Positions 43,107 through 51,822 of a DNA stretch of 60,747 bases are shown piece after piece (positions within the stretch are counted from its first letter, which is position 1; every line of letters starts with the position of its first letter). Source of the stretch: Nitrospira sp. (GTDB taxonomy: Bacteria; Nitrospirota; Nitrospiria; Nitrospirales; Nitrospiraceae); assembly GCA_023248215.1 (NCBI GenBank), contig JAHFEW010000016.1:1-60747 (forward strand), written 5' to 3'. The position numbers were made by a program, and so were the translations under genes. The notes beneath the pieces were generated by a model. That model did no database searches and had not been told where the DNA came from. It saw nothing but the letters and a program-made list of their open reading frames with translations.

Positions 43107-43448
43107 ATGTTAGGAACCGACATTCGCGGCATTATGGCCGAAGAGGAAGAAGTCCAGCGGCGGCAGGAAGCCTTGCAGTCACTGATGTCGACACGCGAGA
43201 GGTTGTTGCGTGAATCGCTGGAGGCGCGGATCAAGCGGGCACGAGGAACGGGAGACTGGACGAATTTGTCGCCTGCGGAATGTGCCAACATTTACAAAGA
43301 GGAACGCGTCCACCTTCGGGCTCAACTGGAACGATTGAAAGCCGAGCGCGATCGCACCCGCGGGAAGCTGTCGGCTCTCAAGCGGGCCAAGCTTCGCGCA
43401 CAGCGTATCCGGGCTGCGGAAGCCGCTGCCGGTAAGAAACGCAAATAA
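43107..43448 (+). CDS. Basic coiled-coil protein, unknown
   Basis: This 113-residue protein is almost all helical and charged (EEEEVQRRQEALQSLMSTRERLL, then HLRAQLERLKAERDRTRGKLSALKRAKLRAQ), ending AAAGKKRK. GAGGAGG precedes the ATG by 8 bases. The basic tail suggests nucleic-acid contact, but no domain is recognised. A hairpin follows its stop. Confidence 0.6.
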   Translation: MLGTDIRGIMAEEEEVQRRQEALQSLMSTRERLLRESLEARIKRARGTGDWTNLSPAECANIYKEERVHLRAQLERLKAERDRTRGKLSALKRAKLRAQRIRAAEAAAGKKRK

Positions 43449-43459
43449 GCACGTTCCTG

Positions 43460-43493
43460 AGGGGGCTTTCGCTAAACAAGCAAGGCCCCCTCG
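43460..43493 (+). terminator. Hairpin after the coiled-coil gene
   Basis: An 8-bp perfect stem GAGGGGGC/GCCCCCTC (43460-43467, 43486-43493) with an 18-base loop lies 11 bases after the stop. No T-run follows, so termination is uncertain. Confidence 0.4.
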
Positions 43494-43520
43494 CAGTGCT
43501 GCCTACCCTCTGGATCACTG

Positions 43521-44339
43521 TTGACCGCCTCACCCCGCACGATTTCCCGCAACCAGCTCTCGTACATCCGGGATGTCATCAAGACCAAACGTGCCCGTGA
43601 CCGCGAACGGGTTTTTGTTCTCGAAGGGACGAGACCAATTCTAGAGTTGTTGCATTCGGCTCCCCACCAGTTGGTCAACGTGGTGGTGGCGCCGAGTTTT
43701 CTCGATCGACAACCTCCAGGGATCCGGCAGCAACTTCTGAGCAGTGGCTGTGCAGTCTATACCTGTTCGGAAGAACGGCTTGCGCAGCTGTCTGATGTGG
43801 AATCGTCCAGCGGTGCCCTGGCCGTTGTCCGCCAACCAACCTGGGACCAATCAGCCGTGCTGGCTCAACCGAGAGTTTTGGGCCTGTATGGCGACATGCT
43901 CCAGGACCCCACAAACATCGGGGCGATCATTCGAACGGCGGCTGGGTTGAATGTGAGTGGGTTGTGGCTGGCGCCCAATTCAGTCGATGTCTTCAATCCG
44001 AAAGTCGTGCGGGCGACCGCCGGCACACTCTTTCAGCTTCCCATTTTTACTCACATCGGACCCGAAGAACTCCTTGCCATGGATTGTATGATACTCGCCG
44101 CCGACGCTGGGGATGGCGGCGGCAGCGTTCCCATTCGGTCGATTCAGACTATTCCCGCCCGAACCATCGTCGCCATTGGCAGCGAGAGTCGAGGACTTTC
44201 GGAGGCAACCCTCAAGGCGGCGAAGCTCCGCTTTACGATTCCCCTGAACCAAGGGGTCGAGTCCCTCAATGCCGCTGCGGCGGCTGCCATCGCACTATTT
44301 CACCTATTGGGACTGCCAATAACACGTAGTGTTGTCTAG
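43521..44339 (+). CDS. TrmH/SpoU-family RNA 2'-O-methyltransferase
   Basis: This 272-residue enzyme has an N-terminal substrate-binding part (RDRERVFVLEGTRPILELL) and the knotted SPOUT core: LYGDMLQDPTNIGAIIRTA, AIGSESRGLS and FTIPLNQGVESLNAAAAAAIALF. It methylates a ribose in rRNA or tRNA. The start is TTG 43521, the only start giving the full N-terminal domain; its ribosome-binding site is weak. Close to RlmB/TsnR-type proteins; the target cannot be told. Confidence 0.85.
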   Translation: MTASPRTISRNQLSYIRDVIKTKRARDRERVFVLEGTRPILELLHSAPHQLVNVVVAPSFLDRQPPGIRQQLLSSGCAVYTCSEERLAQLSDVESSSGALAVVRQPTWDQSAVLAQPRVLGLYGDMLQDPTNIGAIIRTAAGLNVSGLWLAPNSVDVFNPKVVRATAGTLFQLPIFTHIGPEELLAMDCMILAADAGDGGGSVPIRSIQTIPARTIVAIGSESRGLSEATLKAAKLRFTIPLNQGVESLNAAAAAAIALFHLLGLPITRSVV

Positions 44340-44713
44340 TGGGTGATGGAACAGGGGGCTCCCATGATTCTGCCGACCTGACCTCACCCGCTATTCCTTT
44401 GTCTTGTCGCACGGCACCTTCACACCAGTCTTGTAGACACTGTCCCACTGCTGAGCCCATGGCAGCCGGAGCGAGGTAGTGATTATGCCTGTGCAGCTTT
44501 CAAGGCTTCCGAAGGCCTATCGTTGCCGTCGCCTTTGATTCTTTTGAAATCTCCCCGCAGGGCTTTCAAGGCATATCGTTCATGATCGATTTCTGTCTGT
44601 GTTCGGATACCCAACCGGCGAAAGATGCGGTGCCCCGCCTCCTTCCTTTTTCTCTCCCATTTCCTTTACGATGCGCGTGGATAGGTTACTGTTGTGATGC
44701 GAGGCGAGGACGG
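44340..44713. other. Gap with two minus-strand gene tails
   Basis: This 374-base gap has no intact gene. On the minus strand a frame ending at TAG 44391-44393 encodes AQQWDSVYKTGVKVPCDKTK, and another ending at TAA 44483-44485 reads ERYALKALRGDFKRIKGDG and further to an Ala-rich end. Both look like real protein C-termini but lack convincing starts, so they are probably remnants. Confidence 0.3.
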
Positions 44714-46075
44714 ATGAAGGCCAAGACCATTTTTCATTGCCAAGCGTGCGGCCACCAGGCACCACGATGGCTCGGACGTTGCCCCGACTGCGGAGGCTGG
44801 AACACCCTGAAGGAAGAGCGCCTGCCCGCGGCTCCCAAAGGACGCCAAGCCCTGCTGAAAATGGCCATGGCCGTTGCGACGCCGATCTCTGACATCGAAA
44901 TCGTGGGTGAGCCCAGGCACAGTACGGGGATGGGCGAGTTCGACCGCGTATTGGGCGGCGGGGTGGTGCCCGGTTCCGTCATGCTGATCGGCGGCGACCC
45001 CGGCATCGGCAAGACCACGCTGTTGTTGCAAGCATTACCCCTCCTCGCGGCGCCAGGCGAGCAGGTGCTCTATGTCTCGGGAGAGGAGTCTCCTCGGCAG
45101 ATCAAAATGCGGGGCCAGCGGCTTGGCATCGATGGCAAGCACCTGCTGATTCTCGGGGAAACGTCGCTCGAGCAAATTCTGAAGTCCATCCAAGAGGTGC
45201 AGCCGTCGGCCGTGGTCGTGGATTCGATTCAGACGGTCTATACCGAGCAGCTGACCTCGGCGCCGGGCAGTATCAGCCAGGTGCAGGAAGTGGCGGGGCA
45301 GCTGATGTGGTTTGCCAAGCGCAGCAACGTGCCGGTGTTTATCATTGGGCACGTCACCAAAGAAGGCGCCATCGCCGGTCCACGTCTGCTGGAACATATC
45401 GTCGATACGGTATTGTATTTCGAAGGGGACAAGAGCCACAGCTATCGCATTCTGCGGGCGGTCAAAAACCGGTTCGGTTCAACGAACGAGATCGGGGTGT
45501 TCGAGATGAAGGATGGTGGGCTGGAGGAAGTCAGCAACCCGTCCGAATTGTTTTTAGCCGAGCGGCCGTTGCATAGCACCGGTTCCGTGGTGGTATCCAG
45601 CCTGGAGGGGACGCGACCGATTCTGGTCGAGTTGCAGGCGTTGGTATCGGGGACCAATTATGCGATGCCCAAGCGGATGGCCAATGGCGTGGAACCCAAC
45701 CGCCTGTCCCTGCTGCTAGCCGTGATGGAAAAGCGGTTGGGCATGCATCTCTCGGGACAGGATGTCTACGTGAACGTGGTCGGCGGCATCCACATCGATG
45801 AGCCGGCCATCGATTTGGGTATTGTCGCTGCAGTTACGTCAAGTCTACGCGAGAGCCCGATCGATTTTACGACGCTCGTGATGGGAGAAGTCGGGCTGGG
45901 CGGTGAGGTCAGGGCGATCAGCCAGGCTGAGTTGCGGATTCGCGAGGCGGCGAAGATGGGATTCAAGCGTTGTCTGTTGCCGGAGCGGAATGTAGCAAAA
46001 CTGGAACCGATCGAGGGTATTGAATTGATCGGCATTCATGAAGTCGGAGATGCGTTGGATGCAGTGCTGGCTTAA
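44714..46075 (+). CDS. radA: DNA repair protein RadA
   Basis: RadA (453 residues) is a RecA-like helicase that processes recombination intermediates. The N-terminal zinc finger is FHCQACGHQAPRWLGRCPDCGGW. Walker A is GGDPGIGKTTLLLQ near residue 98, Walker B is AVVVDSIQTVY, and the KNRFGSTNEIGVF motif special to RadA is at about 254. A Lon-like C-terminal domain follows. ATG 44714 has GAGG 5-6 bases upstream; a longer frame to 44582 has no support. It overlaps the next gene by 38 bases. Confidence 0.95.
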   Translation: MKAKTIFHCQACGHQAPRWLGRCPDCGGWNTLKEERLPAAPKGRQALLKMAMAVATPISDIEIVGEPRHSTGMGEFDRVLGGGVVPGSVMLIGGDPGIGKTTLLLQALPLLAAPGEQVLYVSGEESPRQIKMRGQRLGIDGKHLLILGETSLEQILKSIQEVQPSAVVVDSIQTVYTEQLTSAPGSISQVQEVAGQLMWFAKRSNVPVFIIGHVTKEGAIAGPRLLEHIVDTVLYFEGDKSHSYRILRAVKNRFGSTNEIGVFEMKDGGLEEVSNPSELFLAERPLHSTGSVVVSSLEGTRPILVELQALVSGTNYAMPKRMANGVEPNRLSLLLAVMEKRLGMHLSGQDVYVNVVGGIHIDEPAIDLGIVAAVTSSLRESPIDFTTLVMGEVGLGGEVRAISQAELRIREAAKMGFKRCLLPERNVAKLEPIEGIELIGIHEVGDALDAVLA

Positions 46076-46913
46076 AGCCAACAATCTCATCGGCGCCTTG
46101 CTCCTGTGTGCCGTTGCTTTCGGGGCCTTACCTGGCTGTGCGCTATTCGGTCCGACTGATACCACCCCGCTCAAGCAGGCGACGGCTGAGCAGCTGATCG
46201 CACTCTTGCAGGAGCAGGCGGAAGAGGTTCGAACGATCAAGGGGCTGTTCAGCGCAAAGATGACGGGCGGTTTCCTGCCGATCGGCCAACGAGTTCAGGG
46301 CACCGTCTTCTTTCAGCGTCCCGATGCCATCCGGTTGCGAGGCTTCACAGCGGTGGGCAGCGAGCTGTTCGAGTTCGTGCAGATCGACGACCAGTTCAAA
46401 CTCCGGCTGCCGACCATGGGGCGTGAGGTGGTTGGTCGTCCCTCTGAGGCGGATCGCCTTGGCCAGCTCACCCGCCCCTTTCAGTTGAGCGTCTGGGCGA
46501 TGAGCGGGATCATCGGGACGCAGGCCGTGGGGCCGCAGGAGCAGGTGCGGTTGACGGAAGACGGCGACCGCTACCGGCTGGAGGTGCTGACCGGCGCGGG
46601 GGAAAATGGAACTGCGCCGGTGGTGACGAGACGGATTTGGTTTGACCGGCGCAATCTGTTGGTTGTGCAAGAAGAGCGCGTCTCTCCGGCTGGGGAGGTC
46701 GAGGCGACGATGCAGTTCGACGACTATCGCGCGGTCGGCGCTTCTGATGCGACCCAGGCGTCGAACACTCAAGAGCCTGCAACGGACAAGCGCATTATGC
46801 GACCCTTTGCCATCCGTATGACCGACGGGCAAGGCGCGGGCACTCTGCAGGTGACGTTTCACGAATTGATTCCAAATGAACCCATCAAGCCGGGCGAGTT
46901 GGGGCGGGTATGA
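46038..46913 (+). CDS. LolB-like / DUF4292-type lipoprotein
   Basis: This 291-residue protein has lipobox ALPGCALF with Cys34. The mature part has a LolA/LolB-like beta-sandwich pattern: TIKGLFSAKMTGGFLPIGQRVQGTVFFQRPDAIRLRGFTAVGSELFEFV. It may carry or accept lipoproteins at the outer membrane. It overlaps radA by 38 bases and tsaB by 4. A later start at 46059 is possible. Confidence 0.72.
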   Translation: MKSEMRWMQCWLKANNLIGALLLCAVAFGALPGCALFGPTDTTPLKQATAEQLIALLQEQAEEVRTIKGLFSAKMTGGFLPIGQRVQGTVFFQRPDAIRLRGFTAVGSELFEFVQIDDQFKLRLPTMGREVVGRPSEADRLGQLTRPFQLSVWAMSGIIGTQAVGPQEQVRLTEDGDRYRLEVLTGAGENGTAPVVTRRIWFDRRNLLVVQEERVSPAGEVEATMQFDDYRAVGASDATQASNTQEPATDKRIMRPFAIRMTDGQGAGTLQVTFHELIPNEPIKPGELGRV

Positions 46914-47734
46914 AGGCGCCATCAGCCCAGCATCTTCTGGCGATCGAGACAGCAACGGCCTGGCAAAGCGTGGCTCTCCTGCAAGACGAGCGGGTGCTGG
47001 CGCTCGCCGAGCAGGATGCCGAGGGCTCGCACGCACGCTCGCTGATGGGCGCCATCGATCGAGTCTTGCGGGAGGCCGGTCTCTCTTTGAAGGGTCTGCA
47101 GGGCTTGGCGTTGTCGATTGGGCCGGGGTCGTTCACCGGCTTACGTGTGGGGCTCGCCACGATGCTGGGCTTTCGCGCAGTCCTGGGAACTCCCATAGCG
47201 CCGGTGCCGACCCTAGAGGCCATGGCGTGGAACCTGCGCGGGGTGCAGGGGCTGCTGGTGCCGGTGCTCAAGAGTCGGCACAATGAAGTGTATTGGGCCG
47301 CCTACGAGTGGCTGCCGGGACCTGTCCTACATCGGCTGATCGCTGAGCAGGTGGGGCCTCCGTCATCCGTCGCCCAGGCACTGCAAGGGGCCGGAGCTGG
47401 TACGCTGTTCGGGGACGGGTGGAAGGCTTATGGGCAGGAGATCCGGCAGGCCATTGAGTCAATCGGGAGAAAAGTCCGGGAAGTGGCGCTGGAACAGCAG
47501 CGTCCCTCGGCCGTCAGCGTGGCCCTTGCGGCGCGGTTGCGCGTTGAGAGCGGGCAGGTAGCCGGAGCGAATGTCGTCCCGCTGTATGTGCAGCGCACCG
47601 AGGCCGAAGTAAAGTTCGATGAACAGCAGGGCCGGTCCGCGCTTGAGCGGCGGCGGCAACGGGTGGCGAGCAAGATGACGCAGGGGCGGCGGCGAGTCAG
47701 ACGAGAAGGTGCCGATCCGCGTGCAAGGAAGTAG
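46910..47734 (+). CDS. tsaB: tRNA t6A synthesis protein TsaB
   Basis: TsaB (274 residues) is the non-catalytic partner of TsaD in forming N6-threonylcarbamoyladenosine on tRNA. The N-terminal AIETATAWQSVALLQ and the hallmark LSIGPGSFTGLRVGLATM near residue 66 are clear. A basic C-terminal tail (RRRQRVASKMTQGRRRVRRE) is longer than usual. It overlaps the lipoprotein gene by 4 bases and precedes rimI, a common order. Confidence 0.92.
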   Translation: MKAPSAQHLLAIETATAWQSVALLQDERVLALAEQDAEGSHARSLMGAIDRVLREAGLSLKGLQGLALSIGPGSFTGLRVGLATMLGFRAVLGTPIAPVPTLEAMAWNLRGVQGLLVPVLKSRHNEVYWAAYEWLPGPVLHRLIAEQVGPPSSVAQALQGAGAGTLFGDGWKAYGQEIRQAIESIGRKVREVALEQQRPSAVSVALAARLRVESGQVAGANVVPLYVQRTEAEVKFDEQQGRSALERRRQRVASKMTQGRRRVRREGADPRARK

Positions 47735-47769
47735 AATTGCGGCCTTGTAAGCCGAAAGGTAACGACGGG

Positions 47770-48321
47770 ATGGCTCCGGACAGCGTGATGATCGAGTCGG
47801 CGACCGCTGATGCCCTCGACGAGGTGTGGGCCATCGAACAGGCTTGCTTCTCTGCCCCCTGGACGCGCAAAATGTTGGCAGCTGAACTGTCCGGCAATCC
47901 ATTTGCGCATTTCCTGCTGGCGAAGTGTCCCGATCCGCTGTCGGGATCCTTCGTGATTGTAGGCTATTTTTGTTTTTGGATCGTCTTCGAGGAAGTGCGG
48001 TTGATGAATCTGGCCGTGCTCGTTCCGTTCCGCCGGCAGGGTGTGGCGACGCGGCTGGTCTGTTGGGCCTTGCGAACCGGGTTGGAGCGAGGTGCGAATC
48101 GGGCGATGTTGGAGGTTCGGGCGTCGAACCAGGAGGCGCTGACGCTGTATGACCGGCTCGGATTTCTTCGGACGGCGACACGGACTCGCTACTATACAAA
48201 CCCTGACGAAGATGCGGTGCTGATGGAGATGACACCGCTCCAATTAGGGACTCTTTGTGAGCCGCCGCCGGGAGAGCTGCAGGAGCCTGGTAGCAGGACG
48301 ACTGTTCATGGACGTGTATAG
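47770..48321 (+). CDS. rimI: Ribosomal-protein-alanine N-acetyltransferase-like
   Basis: This 183-residue GNAT protein has IEQACFSAPWTRKML at the start, the acetyl-CoA loop LAVLVPFRRQGVATRLV near residue 84, and the LEVRASNQEALTLYDRLGF segment typical of RimI. RimI acetylates the N-terminus of ribosomal protein S18. ATG 47770 is used; an in-frame TTG at 47737 would add 11 residues. A 30-residue Pro/Gly-rich tail follows. It sits just after tsaB. Confidence 0.88.
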   Translation: MAPDSVMIESATADALDEVWAIEQACFSAPWTRKMLAAELSGNPFAHFLLAKCPDPLSGSFVIVGYFCFWIVFEEVRLMNLAVLVPFRRQGVATRLVCWALRTGLERGANRAMLEVRASNQEALTLYDRLGFLRTATRTRYYTNPDEDAVLMEMTPLQLGTLCEPPPGELQEPGSRTTVHGRV

Positions 48322-48339
48322 TCAACCAGGAGGTGCGAT

Positions 48340-48555
48340 ATGCAGGCTGAGACTGCGATCACTGATCGGTTACGGCAATCCAACACAGAATTCCGAGCCC
48401 TTGAAGAGTCTCACCATCGCCTCGATGCGGAGTTGGCGGATTTACAGCGGCGACATGTCCTGACCCCTGCCGAAGAAGTGCTGAAGAAGCAGTTGCAAAA
48501 AGAAAAACTGGCCACCAAAGACAGAATGGCCGAACTCATTCGCACCTCTCGTTAG
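48340..48555 (+). CDS. DUF465/YdcH-like small protein
   Basis: This 71-residue helical protein matches the YdcH pattern: NTEFRALEESHHRLDAELADLQ followed by LTPAEEVLKKQLQKEKLATKDRM. AGGAGG lies 6 bases before the ATG. Function of the family is unknown. It lies between rimI and tatC. Confidence 0.8.
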   Translation: MQAETAITDRLRQSNTEFRALEESHHRLDAELADLQRRHVLTPAEEVLKKQLQKEKLATKDRMAELIRTSR

Positions 48556-48630
48556 CGAGAGTCGAGGAGTCCTCCGGACCGGCCTCGCGATCGAGGGGAC
48601 AGAGAGCGGAGTCGTTGTTTCGGATAGACG

Positions 48631-49401
48631 ATGCTCGCACCACTGGCCGCCCATATTCAGTCGCTCAAGAAGCGGCTGCTGATCATCGCGGTGACCTTGG
48701 GCGTCGCGTTTGCGACGGCGTTCGCCTACTCGTCCGAGATGGTCGCCTGGCTCAACCGCCCGTTTCCCAATCAGTTAGTGTTCTACGGGCCCACCGAAGC
48801 GCTGTTCGCTTCCATCAAAGTCTCGTTCCTGGCGGGCATCATCTTGAGCCTGCCGATCATTTTTTACCAATGTTGGAAGTTCATCGCCCCGGCGTTGCTG
48901 CCCAAGGAACAGCGTTGGGCGATTCCCCTGTTCCTGCTGGCCGCCCTCCTGTTTGCGCTGGGGCTGGTCTTTTGTAACCTCGTCATTCTGCCGCTTGTCA
49001 TCGATTTCTTCGTCAGTTTCGGGATGGATCGCGACATCACCCCCGCCCTGGGCGTGGGCACCTATATTGACTTCAACGTCAAATTCCTCCTGATCTTCGG
49101 CTGCGCCTTCGAGTTGCCGTTGGTGCTGACGTTATTGTCGCGAGCGGGGGTAGTCTCGGCGACGGCGCTGGCGCACTATCGCAAACATGCCATCATGGCG
49201 GCGCTGATCATCTCGGCCATCGTGACGCCGGATGCCACGTTGTTCACGATGCTGTTGATGGCGGTGCCGCTCATGGTGCTGTATGAGATCGGCATTCTGG
49301 GCGCCAAGATATTCGGGCGGGCCGGGGGGCCGACTCCCGGCGTGAATTTGCCGCTGGATCCTGATATACCGATAGGCACCGCCGGCCATCGAGTCCGTTG
49401 A
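48631..49401 (+). CDS. tatC: Twin-arginine translocase subunit TatC
   Basis: TatC (256 residues) is the receptor of the Tat pathway for folded proteins, with six membrane spans. The first cytoplasmic start (LAAHIQSLKKRLLI), the FYGPTEALFASIKVSFLAG periplasmic segment, the PALLPKEQRWA loop and FGCAFELPLVLTLLSRAG with its conserved Glu are all seen. The usual TatA/B genes are not in this window. Length is normal. Confidence 0.94.
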   Translation: MLAPLAAHIQSLKKRLLIIAVTLGVAFATAFAYSSEMVAWLNRPFPNQLVFYGPTEALFASIKVSFLAGIILSLPIIFYQCWKFIAPALLPKEQRWAIPLFLLAALLFALGLVFCNLVILPLVIDFFVSFGMDRDITPALGVGTYIDFNVKFLLIFGCAFELPLVLTLLSRAGVVSATALAHYRKHAIMAALIISAIVTPDATLFTMLLMAVPLMVLYEIGILGAKIFGRAGGPTPGVNLPLDPDIPIGTAGHRVR

Positions 49402-49437
49402 CCTGGTGCACACAATCTTTGGAAGGACGGTCTTGCC

Positions 49438-50514
49438 ATGATACGTCACATGCTGGTGTTGACGGCACTGACCCTTGGTTGTCTGCACGGGATCGCCCAC
49501 GCGGTGTCTGCTCCGAACGGGAGCGCGAGCAGCGGACCGCCGGCGTTGGAACAGGCTCATCCCGGCACAGACCCCGCTGGGTCAGCCGATATCGGCAATA
49601 CGAGCATTCAGGCCTTGGCGGCGGGAGCTGGGGGGGTGGTCTACGCCGGTTCGTTCGGGATGGGCATTTTTCGAAGCAGCGATCGTGGGGATACCTGGGC
49701 GTCGGTCAACGATGGATTGACTGATCCCTTCGTGCTTTGTCTCACCACGGCGAAAGACGGCGCCATTTATGCGGGCACGTTTCGCGGCGGGGTGTTCCGT
49801 TCGCGTGACGCGGGAAAGAGCTGGCAGCCGGTCAACAAAGGGCTCAAGCGTCTCGAGATCAAGGCCCTGATGATGGATGCAAAGGGGCTCTATGCCGGCA
49901 CCGGCGATGGGGTGTATCTGTTGAACGCCGCACAGGACCAATGGAAGGTCGTGACCACCGGCCTGGATGAAATTCTGGTGCATGCGCTGGCCAGGACCAA
50001 TGACGGCACCCTGTACGCCGGCACCTCCGGCAAGGGCATCCATAGTTACAAGGAGCGGTCTGGAGGATGGACGCGCCTCCGGCAGGGATTACGCGATCAC
50101 GAAGGACTGGTGGAGAATTTTATCCGTGTGTTGGCCGTGGACAAGGAGCAAGGCGTCTATGCCGGGACGTTCGACGGCGGCGTCTTTCGCAGCGGCGACG
50201 GCGGAAAGACCTGGGTGCCGATCAGTCGGGCCTTGCCGAACGATTCAATTCGCGGGCTGATCAGCAACGACCGTGGGGTCTATGTGGCCACAGGCCGAGG
50301 GATTTTTAAATCCGTCGACAAGGGCCGGCAGTGGGTGCCCTTGAACAAGGGGCTCAGCAACCTGTCCATTCAAGTGTTGATCGAAGGCGAGAAGGGGGGC
50401 TTCTACGCCGGAACCAGTTCGGGGGTCTTTCGAAGCGATGACGATGGTCTCAACTGGACGGCGGTGAGCCAAGGATTGGAAGGGGAGAGCGTAGCGCCCT
50501 TCCGGTTTAACTGA
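49438..50514 (+). CDS. Exported BNR/Ycf48-like beta-propeller protein
   Basis: This 358-residue protein has a signal peptide (LVLTALTLGCLHGIAHA) and about seven repeats of the form VYAGTF-GGVFRS-DGGKTW, e.g. IYAGTFRGGVFRSRDAGKSW and VYAGTFDGGVFRSGDGGKTW. This is a beta-propeller like Ycf48 assembly factors or BNR sialidase-type proteins, without catalytic residues. It probably lies in the periplasm, where it may help assembly of membrane complexes. It is 18 bases before a cyclophilin gene. Confidence 0.8.
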   Translation: MIRHMLVLTALTLGCLHGIAHAVSAPNGSASSGPPALEQAHPGTDPAGSADIGNTSIQALAAGAGGVVYAGSFGMGIFRSSDRGDTWASVNDGLTDPFVLCLTTAKDGAIYAGTFRGGVFRSRDAGKSWQPVNKGLKRLEIKALMMDAKGLYAGTGDGVYLLNAAQDQWKVVTTGLDEILVHALARTNDGTLYAGTSGKGIHSYKERSGGWTRLRQGLRDHEGLVENFIRVLAVDKEQGVYAGTFDGGVFRSGDGGKTWVPISRALPNDSIRGLISNDRGVYVATGRGIFKSVDKGRQWVPLNKGLSNLSIQVLIEGEKGGFYAGTSSGVFRSDDDGLNWTAVSQGLEGESVAPFRFN

Positions 50515-50531
50515 GCAGGAAAGGATACGAG

Positions 50532-51041
50532 ATGACGGCACAAGCGGGTTCAACACAAGCGACCATCACCATTACATCCAAAAACGAGCCATGGGGCCAG
50601 ATCGTGCTGCGCTTGTTTCCGGACGTGGCGCCCAACCATGTGAAGAACTTTGTGGATCTGGCGAAGCAGGGGTTCTACGACGGCACGACGTTCCACCGGG
50701 TGATTCCCGGGTTCATGATTCAGGGTGGTGATCCGAACAGCAAGAACCCCGACCGGGCATCGCACGGGATGGGTGGGCCAGGGCACAAGGTGAAGGCGGA
50801 GTTCAGCAGCAAGCCGCATAAGCGGGGCACGTTGTCCATGGCGCGCGCGAACGATCCGGACAGTGCGGGGTCCCAATTTTTTATCTGCGTCAACGACGCC
50901 AACTTTTTGGATTGGCAATATACGGTGTTCGGTGAAGTGCAGAGCGGACTGGATGTGGTCGACAAGGTGGTGGGCGTCAAGCGCGACGGGCGGGATAATC
51001 CGTTGGAGCGCGTCGAAATGACGGTGACCATCACAGGGTGA
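50532..51041 (+). CDS. Cyclophilin-type peptidyl-prolyl isomerase
   Basis: This 169-residue enzyme speeds proline cis/trans isomerisation in folding proteins. It has FLDVAPNHVKNF-like opening (RLFPDVAPNHVKNFVDLAKQGFYD), the active-site FHRVIPGFMIQGGDP, and MARANDPDSAGSQFFICV. No signal peptide is present, so it is cytoplasmic. AGGAAAGG precedes the ATG. Both ppiA and ppiB names are used for such proteins, so none is assigned. Confidence 0.92.
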   Translation: MTAQAGSTQATITITSKNEPWGQIVLRLFPDVAPNHVKNFVDLAKQGFYDGTTFHRVIPGFMIQGGDPNSKNPDRASHGMGGPGHKVKAEFSSKPHKRGTLSMARANDPDSAGSQFFICVNDANFLDWQYTVFGEVQSGLDVVDKVVGVKRDGRDNPLERVEMTVTITG

Positions 51042-51158
51042 CGTGAGGAGTAAGGGGCAAGGCGTGAGGGGGGTGAGGAGAGAGCGATCAATTGATTGGC
51101 GGCCGGCTGTTCAGACCTTTGTTACCACGGCCTCACGCTTCACGCCTTATGCCTTACG
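51041..51158. repeat. Imperfect inverted repeat at the lipoprotein 5' end
   Basis: GTGAGGAGTAAGGGGCAAGG begins at 51042, and about 80 bases later the complement-like CCTCACGCTTCACGCCTTAT occurs. The arms share the words TAAGG and AAGGCGTGA. They lie in the first 35 codons of the next gene. Confidence 0.4.
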
Positions 51159-51804
51159 TGGCATTGTTCTCGCGTTTCTTGCCGGCTGCGCCATCCCTCA
51201 AGTTCCGTCGCGCACCGTCTACGAAGACCCCGTCAACTTTGTCCGGCTCGAGTTGGATGCCAATGTGCTGCCCGAATGGCCGCCCGGTCATTTTAGCCAT
51301 CCGGCCCAGTTCTCCCACGAGCAGGTGCGGAGAGTGCTCATGGGGCTCACGGTGCAGGAGCATCGGGCGTCGGTGCAACGCTGGTTGGCAGGCGACTCGC
51401 GGCGGTTGCCCATGTTTCACGATGCGGAGATCACGACTCTGGTGCCGCAGTTGGTGGAAGCGTTGCGCATGGCCCGTGAGAACGAGCGGGTGACCTATTA
51501 CATGAGCCAGCCGCAAACGTCGGTGAAACGCATCATCACGTCAGGCGGGCTCTATGTCAGAGGCACCGAGCTGCACTTCATTTTAGGGAATTGGCAGACC
51601 GTGTATGGGATTCCGGCCTACGGCATGATCTACGATCGGCGTTACCCGATGAATCCCATCGTCTCCAAAGGGTTCGATTTGTTTTTCGATCTCGACCAGG
51701 CGATGGTTCGTCAGGACACCAGCCTGTGGGATTGGCTGCTGGCCAATACCAAAGACGAACTTGTCATCGACCTCGCGAAAGTCTTTCCCGGCCAGACCGT
51801 GTGA
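51043..51804 (+). CDS. Lipoprotein of unknown function
   Basis: The frame from GTG 51043 encodes 253 residues with lipobox VLAFLAGCAI at about Cys49. The mature protein contains RTVYEDPVNFVRLELDAN, a helical middle and YYMSQPQTSVKRIITSGGLYVRGTELHFILGNWQTVYGIP. The leader before the lipobox is long and is formed by an inverted repeat, so the repeat may have replaced the original start; no ATG or GTG lies close to the lipobox. It is convergent with tolC. Family unrecognised. Confidence 0.55.
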   Translation: MRSKGQGVRGVRRERSIDWRPAVQTFVTTASRFTPYALRGIVLAFLAGCAIPQVPSRTVYEDPVNFVRLELDANVLPEWPPGHFSHPAQFSHEQVRRVLMGLTVQEHRASVQRWLAGDSRRLPMFHDAEITTLVPQLVEALRMARENERVTYYMSQPQTSVKRIITSGGLYVRGTELHFILGNWQTVYGIPAYGMIYDRRYPMNPIVSKGFDLFFDLDQAMVRQDTSLWDWLLANTKDELVIDLAKVFPGQTV

Positions 51805-51822
51805 TTTCCTTACCGTCTTCCA

